From assembly GCA_003427395.1 (NCBI GenBank), contig BFEA01000029.1, positions 4,602,130-4,632,659 of the forward strand: a stretch of DNA of 30,530 nucleotides, in the 5' to 3' direction. Every line of letters begins with the position of its first letter. Position 1 is the stretch's first letter. The translations under genes and the position numbers were made by a program. The notes under the pieces are model-generated. The model did not search any database. It worked only from the letters and a program-made list of their open reading frames with translations, and had not been told where the DNA came from. Shown piece by piece: positions 29,997-30,530 of the stretch. Source of the stretch: Chara braunii. Taxonomy: Eukaryota > Streptophyta > Charophyceae > Charales > Characeae.

Positions 29997-30285
29997 CAAT
30001 ATGGAGGCCTGTCTGAATAGCCTGACTCAAAGTGAGGCCCGCCTGAATGGGCCCGGCTGAACATCAACTCAATATAAAGCCCGCCTGAGTGGGCTTGGCT
30101 GAACAACAACTCAATCCTGAGTGGGTCTGACTGAACAACAGCTAGCTCTAAAGAAAGGGTCCGCCTGAGGGGACCTGGCTGAAAAACGGCAACAATCTTG
30201 AGAAGTGGGCCCGCCTGAAGGGGCCCGGCTGAGCAGCAACAATCTCAAGTAGGCATGCCTGAAAGGCCCGGCTCAACAACAATTG
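29997..30285. repeat. Degenerate tandem repeat in 5' LTR
   Basis: Counterpart of the block at 11975-12262, with the same GGGCC/GGCCC-bearing units of about 45-50 bp. A further GC-rich array begins at about 30415 and leaves the window. Confidence 0.75.
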
Positions 30286-30530
30286 ATCAGTGATACATCT
30301 CATGCACAGGGACCGGTCACAAATGTTGAATGTACTTGGGCTAGACTCAGCAAAGGAATAAATCAACGGGTGCGTGGAGGCAAATCATCTCATAATAATC
30401 ATAGGCTCAAGCGCACACGGGCGCGCACTCAAATGACAATACCCAGCCTGGGCGCACATAGGCGCGTACTCAAATGACAATATCCAGCGCAAGGGCACAT
30501 GGGCGCGCACTCAAACGACAGCATCTAGCC

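Larger units (their letters stand above)
10335..30530 (-). mobile_element. Very large Ty3/gypsy-type LTR retrotransposon, 5' LTR running off the window
   Basis: Homologous repeats in the same orientation start at 10335 and 28385. Both begin TGTCGCACCCCC on the plus strand, the complement of an LTR ending in CA. Just inside the copy at 28385 is a primer-binding site (28364-28380), which fixes the direction as minus. Gag, protease, RT, RNase H and integrase follow in that order from 25470 to 20187, the Ty3/gypsy order. Extra ORFs lie between primer site and gag. The element exceeds 20.1 kb in this window. The 3' LTR abuts Helitron coding at 10334, with CACAG (10330-10334) as the candidate target-site duplication. 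Stops and frameshifts throughout mean it cannot move by itself. Confidence 0.88.
28385..30530 (-). repeat. 5' LTR, incomplete at the window edge
   Basis: The plus-strand sequence is homologous to 10335-12593. Its inner edge TG at 28385 is the complement of an LTR ending in CA, next to the primer site. Relative to the other copy it lacks 28 bp at 29760/29761 and 82 bp near 30339. The outer end lies beyond 30530. Confidence 0.9.

Overview
The window is a repeat-dominated stretch of a large eukaryotic nuclear genome, with no intact host gene that I can defend. The element types (a Helitron and a Ty3/gypsy LTR retrotransposon with a tRNA-Asp-type primer site), the splice-like signals and the microsatellites point to a plant-lineage host. 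A charophyte such as Chara is a guess from general style, not something the sequence proves.

Left flank (1-3819): a GA microsatellite, then a badly decayed minus-strand gene (about 3088 to 535). It has a GRF-like zinc finger and a long Gln/Pro/Thr/His-rich tail. AT-rich DNA with TA and CA microsatellites follows.

Helitron (3820-10334, minus strand): the 3' terminus is recognisable as a GC hairpin at 3829-3845 followed by CTAG at 3823-3820 next to a T. Inside are an unfamiliar accessory coding region (5992-4423) and a Rep-helicase gene (about 10334-6092). The latter carries in-frame stops, frameshifts and damaged catalytic motifs (first His of the HUH motif, Walker B Glu).

LTR retrotransposon (10335 to beyond 30530, minus strand): it appears inserted into the N-terminal part of the Helitron Rep gene. 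The homologous terminal repeats begin at 10335 and 28385, and a primer-binding site lies at 28364-28380. From 5' to 3' on the minus strand come the primer site, an array of six tandem small ORFs that mostly share one protein module (28126-25496), gag (25470-24652), protease and linker (24573-23479), reverse transcriptase (23428-22143), RNase H and integrase (22124-20187), and a 43-bp tandem repeat (about 19800-20180). Next is a long stretch whose lower part is 3' LTR (10335 to at least 12593). Both LTR copies carry a decayed reading frame of about 360 codons. The region 12.4-15.2 kb is several blocks of short tandem repeats with one 145-base assembly gap. A plus-strand island at 16.9-17.6 kb has a TATA box and a start codon in good context and may be a separate nested element.

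The most unusual item is the tandem array of related small ORFs between the primer site and gag. Next are the LTR-encoded ORF and the pervasive stop codons, most of which C-to-T (or G-to-A) changes can explain, as expected of methylated, silenced transposons.
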